Source: Hyphomicrobiales bacterium (GTDB lineage: Bacteria > Pseudomonadota > Alphaproteobacteria > Rhizobiales > Beijerinckiaceae). Taken from it: DNA of 64,000 bases. Where the stretch lies: NCBI GenBank assembly GCA_019075865.1, contig JAGXAN010000001.1, positions 124,001 through 188,000 on the forward strand, written 5' to 3'. The notes beneath the pieces are model-generated. The model searched no databases. It saw only the letters and a list, made by a program, of their open reading frames with translations, and was not told the DNA's origin. Shown in pieces: positions 36,154 through 44,794 of the stretch; the stretch's first letter is position 1; the number at the start of each line of letters is the position of its first letter. Made by a program: the position numbers and the translations under genes.

Positions 36154-38013
36154 TCAATTGGACTTTTTTAGACTGGCGTGCAGCACATGCGCAGGCGGCG
36201 TTGCGCTGTAGAGATCCTTCACCAAAGCCGCGCGGGTTTCCAGCACGGCATTCTGGTTGACCGAACCCTTGTCGGTGACCTCGCCACGATCGATCGACAG
36301 ATGGTCGGGCAGCAGCACCGCGCGCGTGATACGGGAGGAGGAACCGGTCGCAGCCATGGCCAGCGCAGAAAATCCCTCGCAGAACCGGGCGCGCAGCGCC
36401 GCATCCTCAGTCATTTGTGCCAGATCCATCCCGGCCAGATGCGGCAATGCGTTTCGGCAACCATCCATGTCGAGGATCACCAAAGCACTGACTTCGTCCT
36501 CGTTGATGCCGGCGAGTGCCACATCACGCACCAGCGGCGCGCAGGCCGCGATCATCTTGGCGCGCATCGGGCCGACACTCACCCAAGTGCCACTCGCCAG
36601 TTTGAAGTCTTCGCTGATGCGACCGTCAAAATCAAAGCCCGCCGCCAGATTGTGCGGATCAGTCGGCTTCAACGCGTCCCCCAGTTTATAAAAACCTTCC
36701 TCGTCAAACGCCTTGGCGGTTTGTTCGGGCTGGCGCCAATAGCCCGGCGTCACATTCGGGCCGCGCACCCGCACCTCCAGCTTGCGGCCATTGGGCACCA
36801 GCTTGATTTCATTGCCGGTTACCGGAAGCCCAACATGGCCCGAGCGGCTGGTTTCCGGGTTGGCCGAGAGCGAGAAAGGTGCGGTCTCGGTCGAGCCAAG
36901 CCCTGTCAGCATCGGCACACGCGCGCCGGTTTCTTGCACTGCCAGTGAGTCAATCGCCGCCCAAATATGGGCGGGCAAGGAAGCACCGGCAAAGAACATC
37001 ATTTTAAGCCGCGAGAAGAATTTGGCCCGCAGATTGGCATCGGCCTGCAAATAGGGCACCAACATTTCATAGCCCTTGGGCACGTTGAAATAGATGGTCG
37101 GCGATATCTCCAGCAGATTGCGCACGCTGGCCGTCATGCCGCCGGGGGCTGGCCGGCCCTCATCAATATAAAGCGAGCCGCCGTTGAACAGCGCCAGCCC
37201 GAAATTGTGATTGCCGCCAAAGGTGTGGTTCCACGGCAACCAGTCGAGAAGGATCGGCGGCGCATCCTTCAGGCTCAGAAACGTCTCGCGGATCATGACC
37301 TGGTTGGCGCACAGCATGCGGTGGGTATTGATGACCACTTTGGGCATGGCGGTCGAGCCGGAAGTTAGCAGAAACTTGGCGATGCTGTCTGGCCCCACCG
37401 CGTCGAAACATGCCTCAATCTCGGAATGCGCCGGTGTCTGGCACAGTGCGTCAAACAGCGTCACCGCACGCCCCGGCACGTCACCAACTGAAATGGCAAT
37501 CTCGGTGTCCGGCGGCACAACATGCAGCAATGCCTTGGAAAAGGCCGTGCCGTCCTGGGCATAAACCAGGCCCGGCGTCAGCGTTTCCATGATATGGGTG
37601 AGCTTGCCAAAATCCCCCGACATCAGCGAATAGGGCGGCGAAACCGGGCAATAGGGCACGCCCGCATACATGGCACCCAAACCCATCAAAGCATGATCGA
37701 TGCTATTGCCGGAAAGGATCAGCAGCGGTCGATCGGCATTCAGGCCCCGTGCGATCAATGCACTTGCAATGTGTCGCGCGATTTTCAATGCATCTGCATA
37801 TAATATCTTGCGCCACGCCCCTTGCGGATTGCGCTCGGCCAGAAACACCGCATCCGGACGAAGTGCGGCCCAGCGATGAAGACATTCCGTCAGGCGAGTC
37901 GGGTAGGGCGGCAGTTGCCGCGCTGGCCGCACGATCATGGAGCCATCGCCACGATGCTCGAATTCGACGTTTATTTCCCCAAATCGTGCACCTTTTGGTG
38001 TCTGTTGTAGCAC
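36154..38013 (-). CDS. Feruloyl-CoA synthetase-like acyl/aryl-CoA ligase
   Basis: This AMP-forming ligase of about 619 residues activates a carboxylic acid to its CoA thioester. It has the P-loop motif LLTSGSTAMPK, the A5-type LTGLGSTETAP, and the DGRISEDFKLASGTW hinge segment. The overall order matches feruloyl-CoA synthetases (Fcs/FerA). I chose the GTG at 38013 because GGGAGGG lies 5 bp upstream. The ATG at 38034 has only GAGG at 2 bp. It lies between enoyl-CoA hydratase and thioesterase, which supports a phenylpropanoid or other aryl acid substrate. That substrate is inference. Confidence 0.85.
   Translation of the reverse strand: MLQQTPKGARFGEINVEFEHRGDGSMIVRPARQLPPYPTRLTECLHRWAALRPDAVFLAERNPQGAWRKILYADALKIARHIASALIARGLNADRPLLILSGNSIDHALMGLGAMYAGVPYCPVSPPYSLMSGDFGKLTHIMETLTPGLVYAQDGTAFSKALLHVVPPDTEIAISVGDVPGRAVTLFDALCQTPAHSEIEACFDAVGPDSIAKFLLTSGSTAMPKVVINTHRMLCANQVMIRETFLSLKDAPPILLDWLPWNHTFGGNHNFGLALFNGGSLYIDEGRPAPGGMTASVRNLLEISPTIYFNVPKGYEMLVPYLQADANLRAKFFSRLKMMFFAGASLPAHIWAAIDSLAVQETGARVPMLTGLGSTETAPFSLSANPETSRSGHVGLPVTGNEIKLVPNGRKLEVRVRGPNVTPGYWRQPEQTAKAFDEEGFYKLGDALKPTDPHNLAAGFDFDGRISEDFKLASGTWVSVGPMRAKMIAACAPLVRDVALAGINEDEVSALVILDMDGCRNALPHLAGMDLAQMTEDAALRARFCEGFSALAMAATGSSSRITRAVLLPDHLSIDRGEVTDKGSVNQNAVLETRAALVKDLYSATPPAHVLHASLKKSN
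37784..37803. promoter_or_regulatory. Palindromic element inside the ligase gene, copy 2
   Basis: TTCAATGCATCTGCATATAA matches copy 1 at 18 of 20 positions and keeps the ATGCA-N2-TGCAT core. A third, weaker copy (TCAATGCACTTGCA) begins at 37755. It may be coincidence, since the DNA codes for YADALK. Confidence 0.3.
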
Positions 38014-38039
38014 CGAACCCTCCCAAGTCCGCATGGCCT

Positions 38040-38822
38040 CTATTTGATACCGACTTTCTCGGCCTTTTTATCCAGAAATGCCCGCACGCGACTTTTGGCC
38101 TCGGCGCTGCTGGTTGCAATCGTCGCCATCAAGGATTCCATCAGCAAACCGATATTGGGGTCGGCCTCGGCAATGCGCGGCAGCGCCTGCATGACCGCGA
38201 AAGTCGTCAAAGGTGCGTTGCCGGCCATGCGTGCGGCCAGTTCCTCGGCCTTGGCCAACCCCTCGCCCGCTTTCACCAGATATTGGGAAAACCCCAGATT
38301 GACGCCCTCGGCTGCGCCATAAGTGCGCCCGGTCAGCATCATGTCCGCCATCCGCGCCACGCCGATCAGCCGGGGCAAGCGGACCGAGCCACCGCCACCG
38401 ACGAAAATTCCACGCTGGCCTTCCGGCAGGGCGTAAAACGTGCCTTCTTCCGCGATGCGAATATGCGCGGCACAGGCCAGTTCGAGTCCCCCGCCGATCA
38501 CCGCGCCTTTCAGCACCGCAATCACCGGCACCTTGCCAAACTGGATATGCTCGAAACAGCGATGCCACATCCGCGAGTGCATCAGCCCTTCGGTCGTATC
38601 CCGCTCCGTGATTTCGGACAGATCGAGCCCAGCCGAGAAATGGTCACCAATGCCATGCAAGATTACCACCCGCACTTCATCCGGAATGTGGGTGAAACAG
38701 GCCTCCAGCGCTAAAATGGCATCATCATTCAAGGCGTTGCGCTTGGCGGGGCGGTTGATCCCGACATGCAGAACCGGCCCCGCCTGGGAAATGGACAACA
38801 GCGCCGTAACCTTGTCGTTCAT
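38040..38822 (-). CDS. Enoyl-CoA hydratase/isomerase (crotonase) family protein
   Basis: This 260-residue crotonase has the oxyanion-hole segments HFSAGLDLSEI and AVIGGGLELACAAHIRIA. Relatives hydrate or isomerize enoyl-CoA. In feruloyl-CoA pathways a crotonase also cleaves the side chain (Ech/FerB). The position of the catalytic acid (YALPEGQRGIFVGGGG) is present. I chose ATG 38822, where MNDKVTALLSISQAG begins. The frame open to 38933 overlaps scoB. It lies 5-26 bp from the ligase gene. Confidence 0.88.
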   Translation of the reverse strand: MNDKVTALLSISQAGPVLHVGINRPAKRNALNDDAILALEACFTHIPDEVRVVILHGIGDHFSAGLDLSEITERDTTEGLMHSRMWHRCFEHIQFGKVPVIAVLKGAVIGGGLELACAAHIRIAEEGTFYALPEGQRGIFVGGGGSVRLPRLIGVARMADMMLTGRTYGAAEGVNLGFSQYLVKAGEGLAKAEELAARMAGNAPLTTFAVMQALPRIAEADPNIGLLMESLMATIATSSAEAKSRVRAFLDKKAEKVGIK

Positions 38823-38865
38823 CGGATTTCTTTCGTTGGTCGCCCGTTTCGAAGCGTTGTTCCGG

Positions 38866-39534
38866 TCAAAGGCCGGGCGCTTCCGTATAGTCGGCTTCGG
38901 TCTTTTCGCGGATATGGGCCTTGCTGACGCCATCGGCCAACTCGATCAGCACCATGCCGCCATGGCCTTTCTTGTCGATGGTGAACACGCCAAGGTCGGT
39001 GATCACCATATCCACCACATGCGATCCGGTCAGCGGCAGATTGCAGGCTTTCAAAAGCTTGGCTTCGTTTTTGGCATTGTGTTCCATCACCACAACAACT
39101 TTTTTGACGCCAGCAACGAGGTCCATCGCACCGCCCATGCCCTTCACCATTTTGCCTGGAATCATCCAGTTGGCGAGGTCACCATTCTGCGCAACCTGCA
39201 TGGCACCCAGAATCGAAAGGTCGATATGGCCACCGCGCACCATCGCAAACGAATCCGCGCTGGAGAAAAAGCTGGTGGTTGGCAATTCGGTGATCGTCTG
39301 CTTGCCAGCATTGATCAGGTCGGCATCTTCATCGCCTTCGAACGGAAACGGTCCCATGCCGAGCATGCCGTTCTCGCTTTGCAACTGCACATTCACGCCG
39401 GCGGGAATGTAATTGGAAACGAGGGTGGGGATGCCGATACCCAGATTGACATAATAACCATCTTGCAATTCACGGGCGGCACGGGCGGCCATCTGGTCTC
39501 TGGACCAGCCTACAGGGGCGGATTGGCTCATCAT
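38866..39534 (-). CDS. scoB: 3-oxoacid CoA-transferase subunit B
   Basis: This 222-residue subunit carries the catalytic glutamate in [10 protein letters not shown] and the [10 protein letters not shown] segment. With subunit A it transfers CoA between succinyl-CoA and a 3-oxoacid, such as acetoacetate or 3-oxoadipate. It starts 9 bp after scoA. In this cluster the 3-oxoadipate (PcaJ-like) role is possible, but the sequence does not decide it. Confidence 0.92.
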   Translation of the reverse strand: MMSQSAPVGWSRDQMAARAARELQDGYYVNLGIGIPTLVSNYIPAGVNVQLQSENGMLGMGPFPFEGDEDADLINAGKQTITELPTTSFFSSADSFAMVRGGHIDLSILGAMQVAQNGDLANWMIPGKMVKGMGGAMDLVAGVKKVVVVMEHNAKNEAKLLKACNLPLTGSHVVDMVITDLGVFTIDKKGHGGMVLIELADGVSKAHIREKTEADYTEAPGL

Positions 39535-39543
39535 AACTCTCCT

Positions 39544-40248
39544 TTAAGCGGCGCGCGGGCGGGTGGTGCGCTGTTCAATGCGCTTGGTCACATTGGGTAC
39601 GTGCACGATACGCTGAACGAATATGCCCGGCGTAATGATGTGATCGGGGTCGATCATGCCTGGCTCCACCAGATGTTCGACTTCGGCGATGGTCAGACGG
39701 GCGGCGGTTGCCATCATCGGATTGAAATTGCGGGCGGTCTTGCGATAGACCAGATTGCCCTCGCTATCGCCCTTGAAGGCATGAATGAGCGCAATATCGG
39801 CGACCAGTCCGGTCTCCATAATATAGTCCTCACCATCAAAATTGCGCAATTCCTTGCCTTCGGCGATCAGCGTGCCAACCCCGGTCTTGGTGAAAAACGC
39901 CGGAATGCCCGCGCCACCGGCGCGAATCCGCTCGGCCAGCGTGCCCTGCGGGTTGAATTCCAGTTCGAGTTCTCCCCCCAGATATTGCTGCGCAAAAAGC
40001 TTGTTCTCCCCCACATAGGACGAGATCATCTTTCGGATCTGGCGGGTTTCCAGCAAAATGCCAAGGCCGGCACCATCCACACCCGCATTGTTGGAAATCA
40101 CCGTGAGGTTTTTGGCCCCCGAGGCGCGGATCGCCTCGATCAGGGATTCGGGAATGCCGCACAGGCCAAATCCGCCGGACATCAAGGTCATTCCATCCTT
40201 GATGGCCCCGGCAACGGCTTCGGTCGCGCTGGAATAAACTTTTTTCAT
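39544..40248 (-). CDS. scoA: 3-oxoacid CoA-transferase subunit A
   Basis: This 234-residue subunit carries the CoA-binding GGFGLCGIPE motif and the SNNAGVDGAGLG loop. It is the first gene of the five-gene minus-strand operon with scoB, the crotonase, the CoA ligase and the thioesterase. No operator was recognized in the 149-bp spacer to the divergent membrane protein gene. Confidence 0.92.
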   Translation of the reverse strand: MKKVYSSATEAVAGAIKDGMTLMSGGFGLCGIPESLIEAIRASGAKNLTVISNNAGVDGAGLGILLETRQIRKMISSYVGENKLFAQQYLGGELELEFNPQGTLAERIRAGGAGIPAFFTKTGVGTLIAEGKELRNFDGEDYIMETGLVADIALIHAFKGDSEGNLVYRKTARNFNPMMATAARLTIAEVEHLVEPGMIDPDHIITPGIFVQRIVHVPNVTKRIEQRTTRPRAA

Positions 40249-40397
40249 TCTGATGCTCCGCTAAATACTGCCATTTGTGATAATCGCTTGTGCATCGCCT
40301 GCCAAGAGCGTTCACCGGTGCAAAGCGAAACTGACACCGCCCGGGTAGAATTTGTTCGCAAGGCCATGTAGTATATTTTTTTGAATGAAAGGCTGCA

Positions 40398-41150
40398 ATG
40401 CTCAACCTTAGTCTTGTTCAATTGCCCGCCTTCAGCGCAGCCTTCGCGGCTTCATTGGTGGAGGTGGTCGAGGCCTTCACCATTGTATTGGCCGTAAGTG
40501 TGGTGCGCGGCTGGTGGCCGGCGGCTCTGGGCACGCTGGCGGGCCTTGTCCTGCTTGTCGTTCTGGTGCTCACCCTTGGGCCGTTGCTGGCGCTGGTGCC
40601 GATCCATATCCTGCAATTGTCGATTGGCGTGCTGCTGCTTCTGTTTGGCTTGCGCTGGCTGCGCAAAGCCATGTTGCGCTCGATTGGCGTGATCGCGATG
40701 CATGACGAAGCCCGGATATTTGAGCGCGAGACCGTGGAATTGCGCCGCACCGCGCAGGCCAGTGCCGATTGGGTAGCCGGTATCGCCGCTTTCAAGGCCA
40801 TCGTTCTGGAGGGTGTCGAGGTCGTGTTCATCGTGATCTCGGTGGGGGCGGGGCATGGCGCAGCGGCGAGCCAATTGCTGCCCGCCAGCCTTGGCGCGGC
40901 TTTGGCCTGTGTATTGGTGCTGGCGCTGGGTTTTGCACTGCATCGCCCGCTCACCAAAGTCCCGGAAAATACCTTGAAGTTTCTCGTGGGCGTGATGTTG
41001 TCGGCTTTTGGCGTTTATTGGACGGTGGAAGGCCTGGGTGGCAATTGGCCGGGGCAGGATCTGGCGCTGCTGCCACTTGCCGTCACCTTCTGGCTGCTGG
41101 CACTGGCCGGTGTCAAATATGGCCGCAAACAATGGCAGATATCCGCATGA
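40398..41150 (+). CDS. Predicted multi-pass membrane protein (COG4280-like)
   Basis: This 250-residue protein has six or seven hydrophobic segments in two halves. Each half carries a similar acidic motif in a membrane helix: SLVEVVEAFTIVLAV near residue 20 and VLEGVEVVFIVISVG near residue 138. Such paired E-x-x-E helices recall cation-transporter inverted repeats (UPF0016/GDT1-like), but homology is not established. It is translationally coupled (ATGA) to a 78-residue membrane protein. Confidence 0.7.
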   Translation: MLNLSLVQLPAFSAAFAASLVEVVEAFTIVLAVSVVRGWWPAALGTLAGLVLLVVLVLTLGPLLALVPIHILQLSIGVLLLLFGLRWLRKAMLRSIGVIAMHDEARIFERETVELRRTAQASADWVAGIAAFKAIVLEGVEVVFIVISVGAGHGAAASQLLPASLGAALACVLVLALGFALHRPLTKVPENTLKFLVGVMLSAFGVYWTVEGLGGNWPGQDLALLPLAVTFWLLALAGVKYGRKQWQISA

Positions 41151-41383
41151 AACTCCTGAAAGCCGTCCTGTCTGAGATTTTTGGCCTGTTCGTCGACGAT
41201 GACCGCCTGGCGCTGGGCGTGTTGGCTATGGTCGCGAGCCTGGCATTGGCCCTGAAAACCGGTCTCGTGCCGGCCCTGGCCGGGCCTTTCCTGCTGATTG
41301 GCTGCGCTTTGCTGTTGATCGAGAATGTCTGGCGCAGTGTCAGTGCGGCGCAGGCCCAAAAAGCCAAAGGCAAGCGCTCGTGA
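41147..41383 (+). CDS. Small membrane protein, coupled to the preceding gene
   Basis: This 78-residue protein starts MKLLKAVLSEIFGLFVDDDR and has two hydrophobic helices (about residues 22-40 and 43-62) and a basic C-tail (QKAKGKRS). The ATG overlaps the preceding stop. The family is not known to me. A partner subunit is likely from coupling. Confidence 0.7.
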   Translation: MKLLKAVLSEIFGLFVDDDRLALGVLAMVASLALALKTGLVPALAGPFLLIGCALLLIENVWRSVSAAQAQKAKGKRS

Positions 41384-41403
41384 CGGTTTGCGTCGAGTAT
41401 AGC

Positions 41404-41433
41404 TTGACACCCGCACGCCCACCCGCCTATATC
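41404..41433 (+). promoter_or_regulatory. Sigma-70-type promoter of the tRNA gene
   Basis: A perfect -35 TTGACA (41404-41409) and a TATATC -10 (41428-41433) are separated by 18 bp. The predicted start is about 30 bp before the tRNA. Confidence 0.65.
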
Positions 41434-41471
41434 ACCCTCGTTCCGACGCTTGAACAAGGCGGCGCAATCGG

Positions 41472-41548
41472 GGCGGGGTAGCTCAGCTGGCTAGAGCAGA
41501 GGAATCATAATCCTTGTGTCGGGGGTTCAAGTCCCTCCCTCGCTACCA
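41472..41548 (+). tRNA. tRNA-Met (CAT anticodon, probably elongator)
   Basis: The 77-nt cloverleaf folds from GGCGGGG/CCTCGCT acceptor arms (G-U at 1-72 and 5-68), a GCTC/GAGC D-arm, a GAGGA/TCCTT anticodon arm with loop ATCATAA, and a GGGGG/CCCTC T-arm with TTCAAGT. CCA is encoded. The CAT anticodon could also be lysidine-modified tRNA-Ile2 (TilS is in this window). Overall similarity to alphaproteobacterial elongator Met favours Met. Confidence 0.9.
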
Positions 41549-41602
41549 TCCATTTCCGCATGATCCGGCGCGGATGGGGCGTTTTTCAACAAATAGATAT
41601 GA

Positions 41603-41624
41603 TGTGAGCGATGGAAGGCTCACA
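41603..41624. repeat. 7-bp inverted repeat at the 3' end of the RND operon
   Basis: TGTGAGC (41603-41609) and GCTCACA (41618-41624) flank an 8-nt loop, downstream of the RND pump stop on the minus strand. The T-tract is poor (TCATATCTATTTG), so terminator activity would be weak. Confidence 0.4.
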
Positions 41625-41659
41625 CAAATCATGCCCACGGCATAACCCGCCGCCGCCGT

Positions 41660-44600
41660 CTATTCCGCGGCGCGCTGGAGTGAATGGGCTGGTTCTGGTG
41701 GGTTTTGCAGGCCGAGGTTCTGGGCCAGATCCTCTTCCTTTTCGGCGCGCCCGACAATCTTCACAAAGACCCAGGCGATCAAATGGCTGAAATCATCCAT
41801 GATCGTAAAGAAAGCTGGCACGAACACCAGACTGAGCAAAGTGGAGACCACAAGGCCACCCATCACCGCAATCGCCATCGGCGACCGGAACTCGCCGCCG
41901 TCCCCCAAAGCCAGCGCAGGTGGAAACATGCCCGCCACCATGGCAATGGTCGTCATGATGATCGGGCGTGCCCGCTTGCGCCCGGCATCGACAATGGCTT
42001 CCAGCCGTGGCACCCCGGCCGCCATTTCCTCCATGGCAAATTCCACCAGCATGATGGCGTTTTTCGTAACAATGCCCATCAGCATCAATATCCCGATCAC
42101 CACCGGCATGGAAATCGGCCGATGCGTGAGTTGCAGCGCAATGATGGCTCCGCCAATGGAAAGCGGCAATGAAAACAAAATGGTAATGGGTTGCAGAAAA
42201 TCCCCGAACAGCAGTACCAGCACCGCAAATACCATCATCAGGCCGGCCCCCATGGCCACCGCAAAGCTGTGGAACACCTCGCCCATCACCTCAGCGTCAC
42301 CAGATTGCACGATATGCACGCCCGCTGGCAGGTTTTTCGCCGCCGGCAGCGCCATGATCTGGTCAATCGCCGCCCCCAGCGCATCCGTGCCGTTCAAATC
42401 CGCCTCCACCGTCACCCGGCGTGAGCGGTCATAACGGGTGATCGAGGACGGGCCCTCGCGCATCGATATGCGCGCGACGGTGGACAGCGGCACCGGCTTG
42501 CCCTTGGCGGTGAGAACCTGCAGTGAGGCGAGCAGCGCTTCGTTGCTCCTGGCGGAAAGTGGCAATTGTACGCGGATCGGCACCAACCGGTCGCCGGCAT
42601 CGAAATTGGCAAGTTTGGGGCCGACATCGCCCAAAGTCGCCACGCGCACCGTCTCCGAGATAGCATCGGTGGTAATGCCAAGGTCTGCCGCCACATCGGC
42701 GCGCGGCGTGATTCGCAATTCCGGACGCGCCAGTTCCGCCGTGGAGACCGCATTGGCAAGAGTTGGGATGCGGTGCATCTGGCTGGCGATGCGTCCGGCG
42801 ACATCTGCCAGCGGCGCGCCGGGGTCACCCTGCAGCGTAAGCTGCAAATCCCGCTGCCCGTTGTCTTTCATGAACCAGGAGCGGATATCCGGCACGTTGG
42901 CTATTTTATCGTCAATTTCACGCTCCACCTGCTTTTGCGACAGCGCCCGCTGATCCTTGTGCAAAAGGTTGATGATCAGGGTCGCCCGCCGCACTTCCTG
43001 AATGCCGCCCAGCACTTGTCCGCCATAAGTGAGCACGCTTTTCACCTCCGGCAGCGAGCGGATTTGCCGGGTGAGCTCTGCGGTTTTGGCCATGGTGTCT
43101 TCAATCCTCGAACCGGGCGGCAGTTCCACGGTCAGCAGGGTTCGGCCGACATCCTCGCCGGGCAGAAAGCCTTTGGGCAGCAGGGTGGTCGAATAAAGCG
43201 ACAGCGCAAACATCAAAAGCCCAAGCCCGACCGTCAGCCAGCGGTGTCGCACCGAAAACCGCACGGCGCGGGTATAATTGCGCATGATCGCGCCTTCATG
43301 CTCGACATGGTCGGGCACCGAACGCATGAAATAGGCTGCCAATGTCGGCGTCACAAACCGTGCCACCAGCAGCGAAAATGCCACTGCAATCGCCACGGTC
43401 AGGCCAAATTGCCGGAAATATTGGCCGGCAATGCCTCCCATGAAGCTGACTGGCACGAAAACTGCGATGATCGTGAAAGAAATGGCGATCACCGCCAGCC
43501 CGATCTCATCCGCCGCCTCCAGCGCTGCCCGATAGGCGGACTTGCCCATGCGCATATGGCGCACGATATTTTCAATTTCGACGATCGCGTCATCGACGAG
43601 AATGCCGGTGACAATCGTCAGCGCCAGCAGCGTCACCAGATTCAGCGAAAAGCCCAGCGCATCCATCGCCCAGAACGTCGGAATGGCGGAAAGCGGCAGC
43701 GCCAGCGTTGAAATCAGGGTCGCGCGCAAATCCCGCAGGAACAGGAAAACCACGAATACGGAAAGCAGCGCGCCTTCGATCAATGATTCCATGGCAGCAT
43801 GGTAATTGCCGAGCGTGTAGGCAACCTGGCCGTCAATCTGGCGGATTTGCACTTCCGGGTGCGCCTTGCCGACCTTGGCCACCGCTTTGGCCACATCCTC
43901 GGCAACGGTCACGTCGCTGAAATCCTTGGCGCGGGTAATGCCAAAGGCCACGATCGGCTGGCCATCGAGGCGCGCGAACGTGCGCTGCTCGGCCGCACCA
44001 TCACTGATGGTCGCCAGTTGATCCAAAGTTACCTTGTGGCCGTTGGGCAGGGCAATCTGCAATGCGGCCAGGGCTTTAAGGTTCAGCGAACTGCCAAGCG
44101 TGCGGATCGCCTCTTCCTGCCCCGCAATGTCCGCGCGCCCACCGGCGAGATTGACATTGGTTGCTCGCAACTGATTGTTGACGGAAGCTGTCGTAATGCC
44201 AAGCGCCGCCAACCGCTCGGGATGCAGCGTGACCTTGATTTCCCGATCCACGCCACCCGAGCGCGAAATTCCACCCACGCCCGGCACGTTTTGCAGTGCG
44301 CGGGTAATGGTATCATCGACAAACCACGAGAGATCGGCTGCCGACATGTTGGGGGCGGAGGCAGCATAAGTGACAATGGGCAGACCTTCCAGTTCCAGCC
44401 GTTTGACGATCGGTTCGTCGATTGTGCTGGGAAAACTGGAGCGCACCGTGGCTATCGCGTCCTTCACGTCATTGAGGGCACGGTCTTCTTTGGTTGCCAG
44501 ATGAAACTGAATGGTTGTAACCGACGAGCCATCGGTGATGACCGAGGTCAAGTGCTTGACCCCCGAAATCCCGGCTACTGCGTCCTCCACCTTTTTGGTG

Positions 44601-44794
44601 ACCTGCGTTTCCAACTCGGAAGGCGCCGCCCCCGATTGCGTGACGATTACCTGAACGATGGGCACGTCGATGTTGGGAAAGCGGGTGATGGGCATATTGG
44701 CAAAGGAAAACAAGCCAATAGCCAGCAAAACCAGAAAGCTGACGGCCGCCGGTATCGGTTGGCGGATGGACCAGGCGGATACGTTCAGCCTCAT
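41660..44794 (-). CDS. RND-family multidrug efflux permease (HAE1 type)
   Basis: This 1044-residue inner-membrane proton/drug antiporter (AcrB-like) has 12 transmembrane helices and two large periplasmic loops. The proton-relay Asp pair sits in TM4 (GILVDDAIVEIEN). The N-terminus is MRLNVSAWSIRQPIPAAVSF, and the repeat GIVTKNAIMLVEFAMEE marks TM10. The ATG overlaps the MFP stop by 4 bp. It exports toxic organics with the adaptor and an outer-membrane factor that is not in the window. Confidence 0.95.
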   Translation of the reverse strand: MRLNVSAWSIRQPIPAAVSFLVLLAIGLFSFANMPITRFPNIDVPIVQVIVTQSGAAPSELETQVTKKVEDAVAGISGVKHLTSVITDGSSVTTIQFHLATKEDRALNDVKDAIATVRSSFPSTIDEPIVKRLELEGLPIVTYAASAPNMSAADLSWFVDDTITRALQNVPGVGGISRSGGVDREIKVTLHPERLAALGITTASVNNQLRATNVNLAGGRADIAGQEEAIRTLGSSLNLKALAALQIALPNGHKVTLDQLATISDGAAEQRTFARLDGQPIVAFGITRAKDFSDVTVAEDVAKAVAKVGKAHPEVQIRQIDGQVAYTLGNYHAAMESLIEGALLSVFVVFLFLRDLRATLISTLALPLSAIPTFWAMDALGFSLNLVTLLALTIVTGILVDDAIVEIENIVRHMRMGKSAYRAALEAADEIGLAVIAISFTIIAVFVPVSFMGGIAGQYFRQFGLTVAIAVAFSLLVARFVTPTLAAYFMRSVPDHVEHEGAIMRNYTRAVRFSVRHRWLTVGLGLLMFALSLYSTTLLPKGFLPGEDVGRTLLTVELPPGSRIEDTMAKTAELTRQIRSLPEVKSVLTYGGQVLGGIQEVRRATLIINLLHKDQRALSQKQVEREIDDKIANVPDIRSWFMKDNGQRDLQLTLQGDPGAPLADVAGRIASQMHRIPTLANAVSTAELARPELRITPRADVAADLGITTDAISETVRVATLGDVGPKLANFDAGDRLVPIRVQLPLSARSNEALLASLQVLTAKGKPVPLSTVARISMREGPSSITRYDRSRRVTVEADLNGTDALGAAIDQIMALPAAKNLPAGVHIVQSGDAEVMGEVFHSFAVAMGAGLMMVFAVLVLLFGDFLQPITILFSLPLSIGGAIIALQLTHRPISMPVVIGILMLMGIVTKNAIMLVEFAMEEMAAGVPRLEAIVDAGRKRARPIIMTTIAMVAGMFPPALALGDGGEFRSPMAIAVMGGLVVSTLLSLVFVPAFFTIMDDFSHLIAWVFVKIVGRAEKEEDLAQNLGLQNPPEPAHSLQRAAE

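Noticed and set aside
38440-40371. Long plus-strand open frame (643 codons) opposite the CoA-transferase and crotonase genes
   Set aside because: It is antisense to three conserved genes and has no recognizable domain; high GC leaves long shadow frames.
41472-41548. tRNA read as Ile2 (CAT with lysidine)
   Set aside because: Anticodon alone allows it, but overall sequence fits elongator Met better; kept as Met with a caveat.
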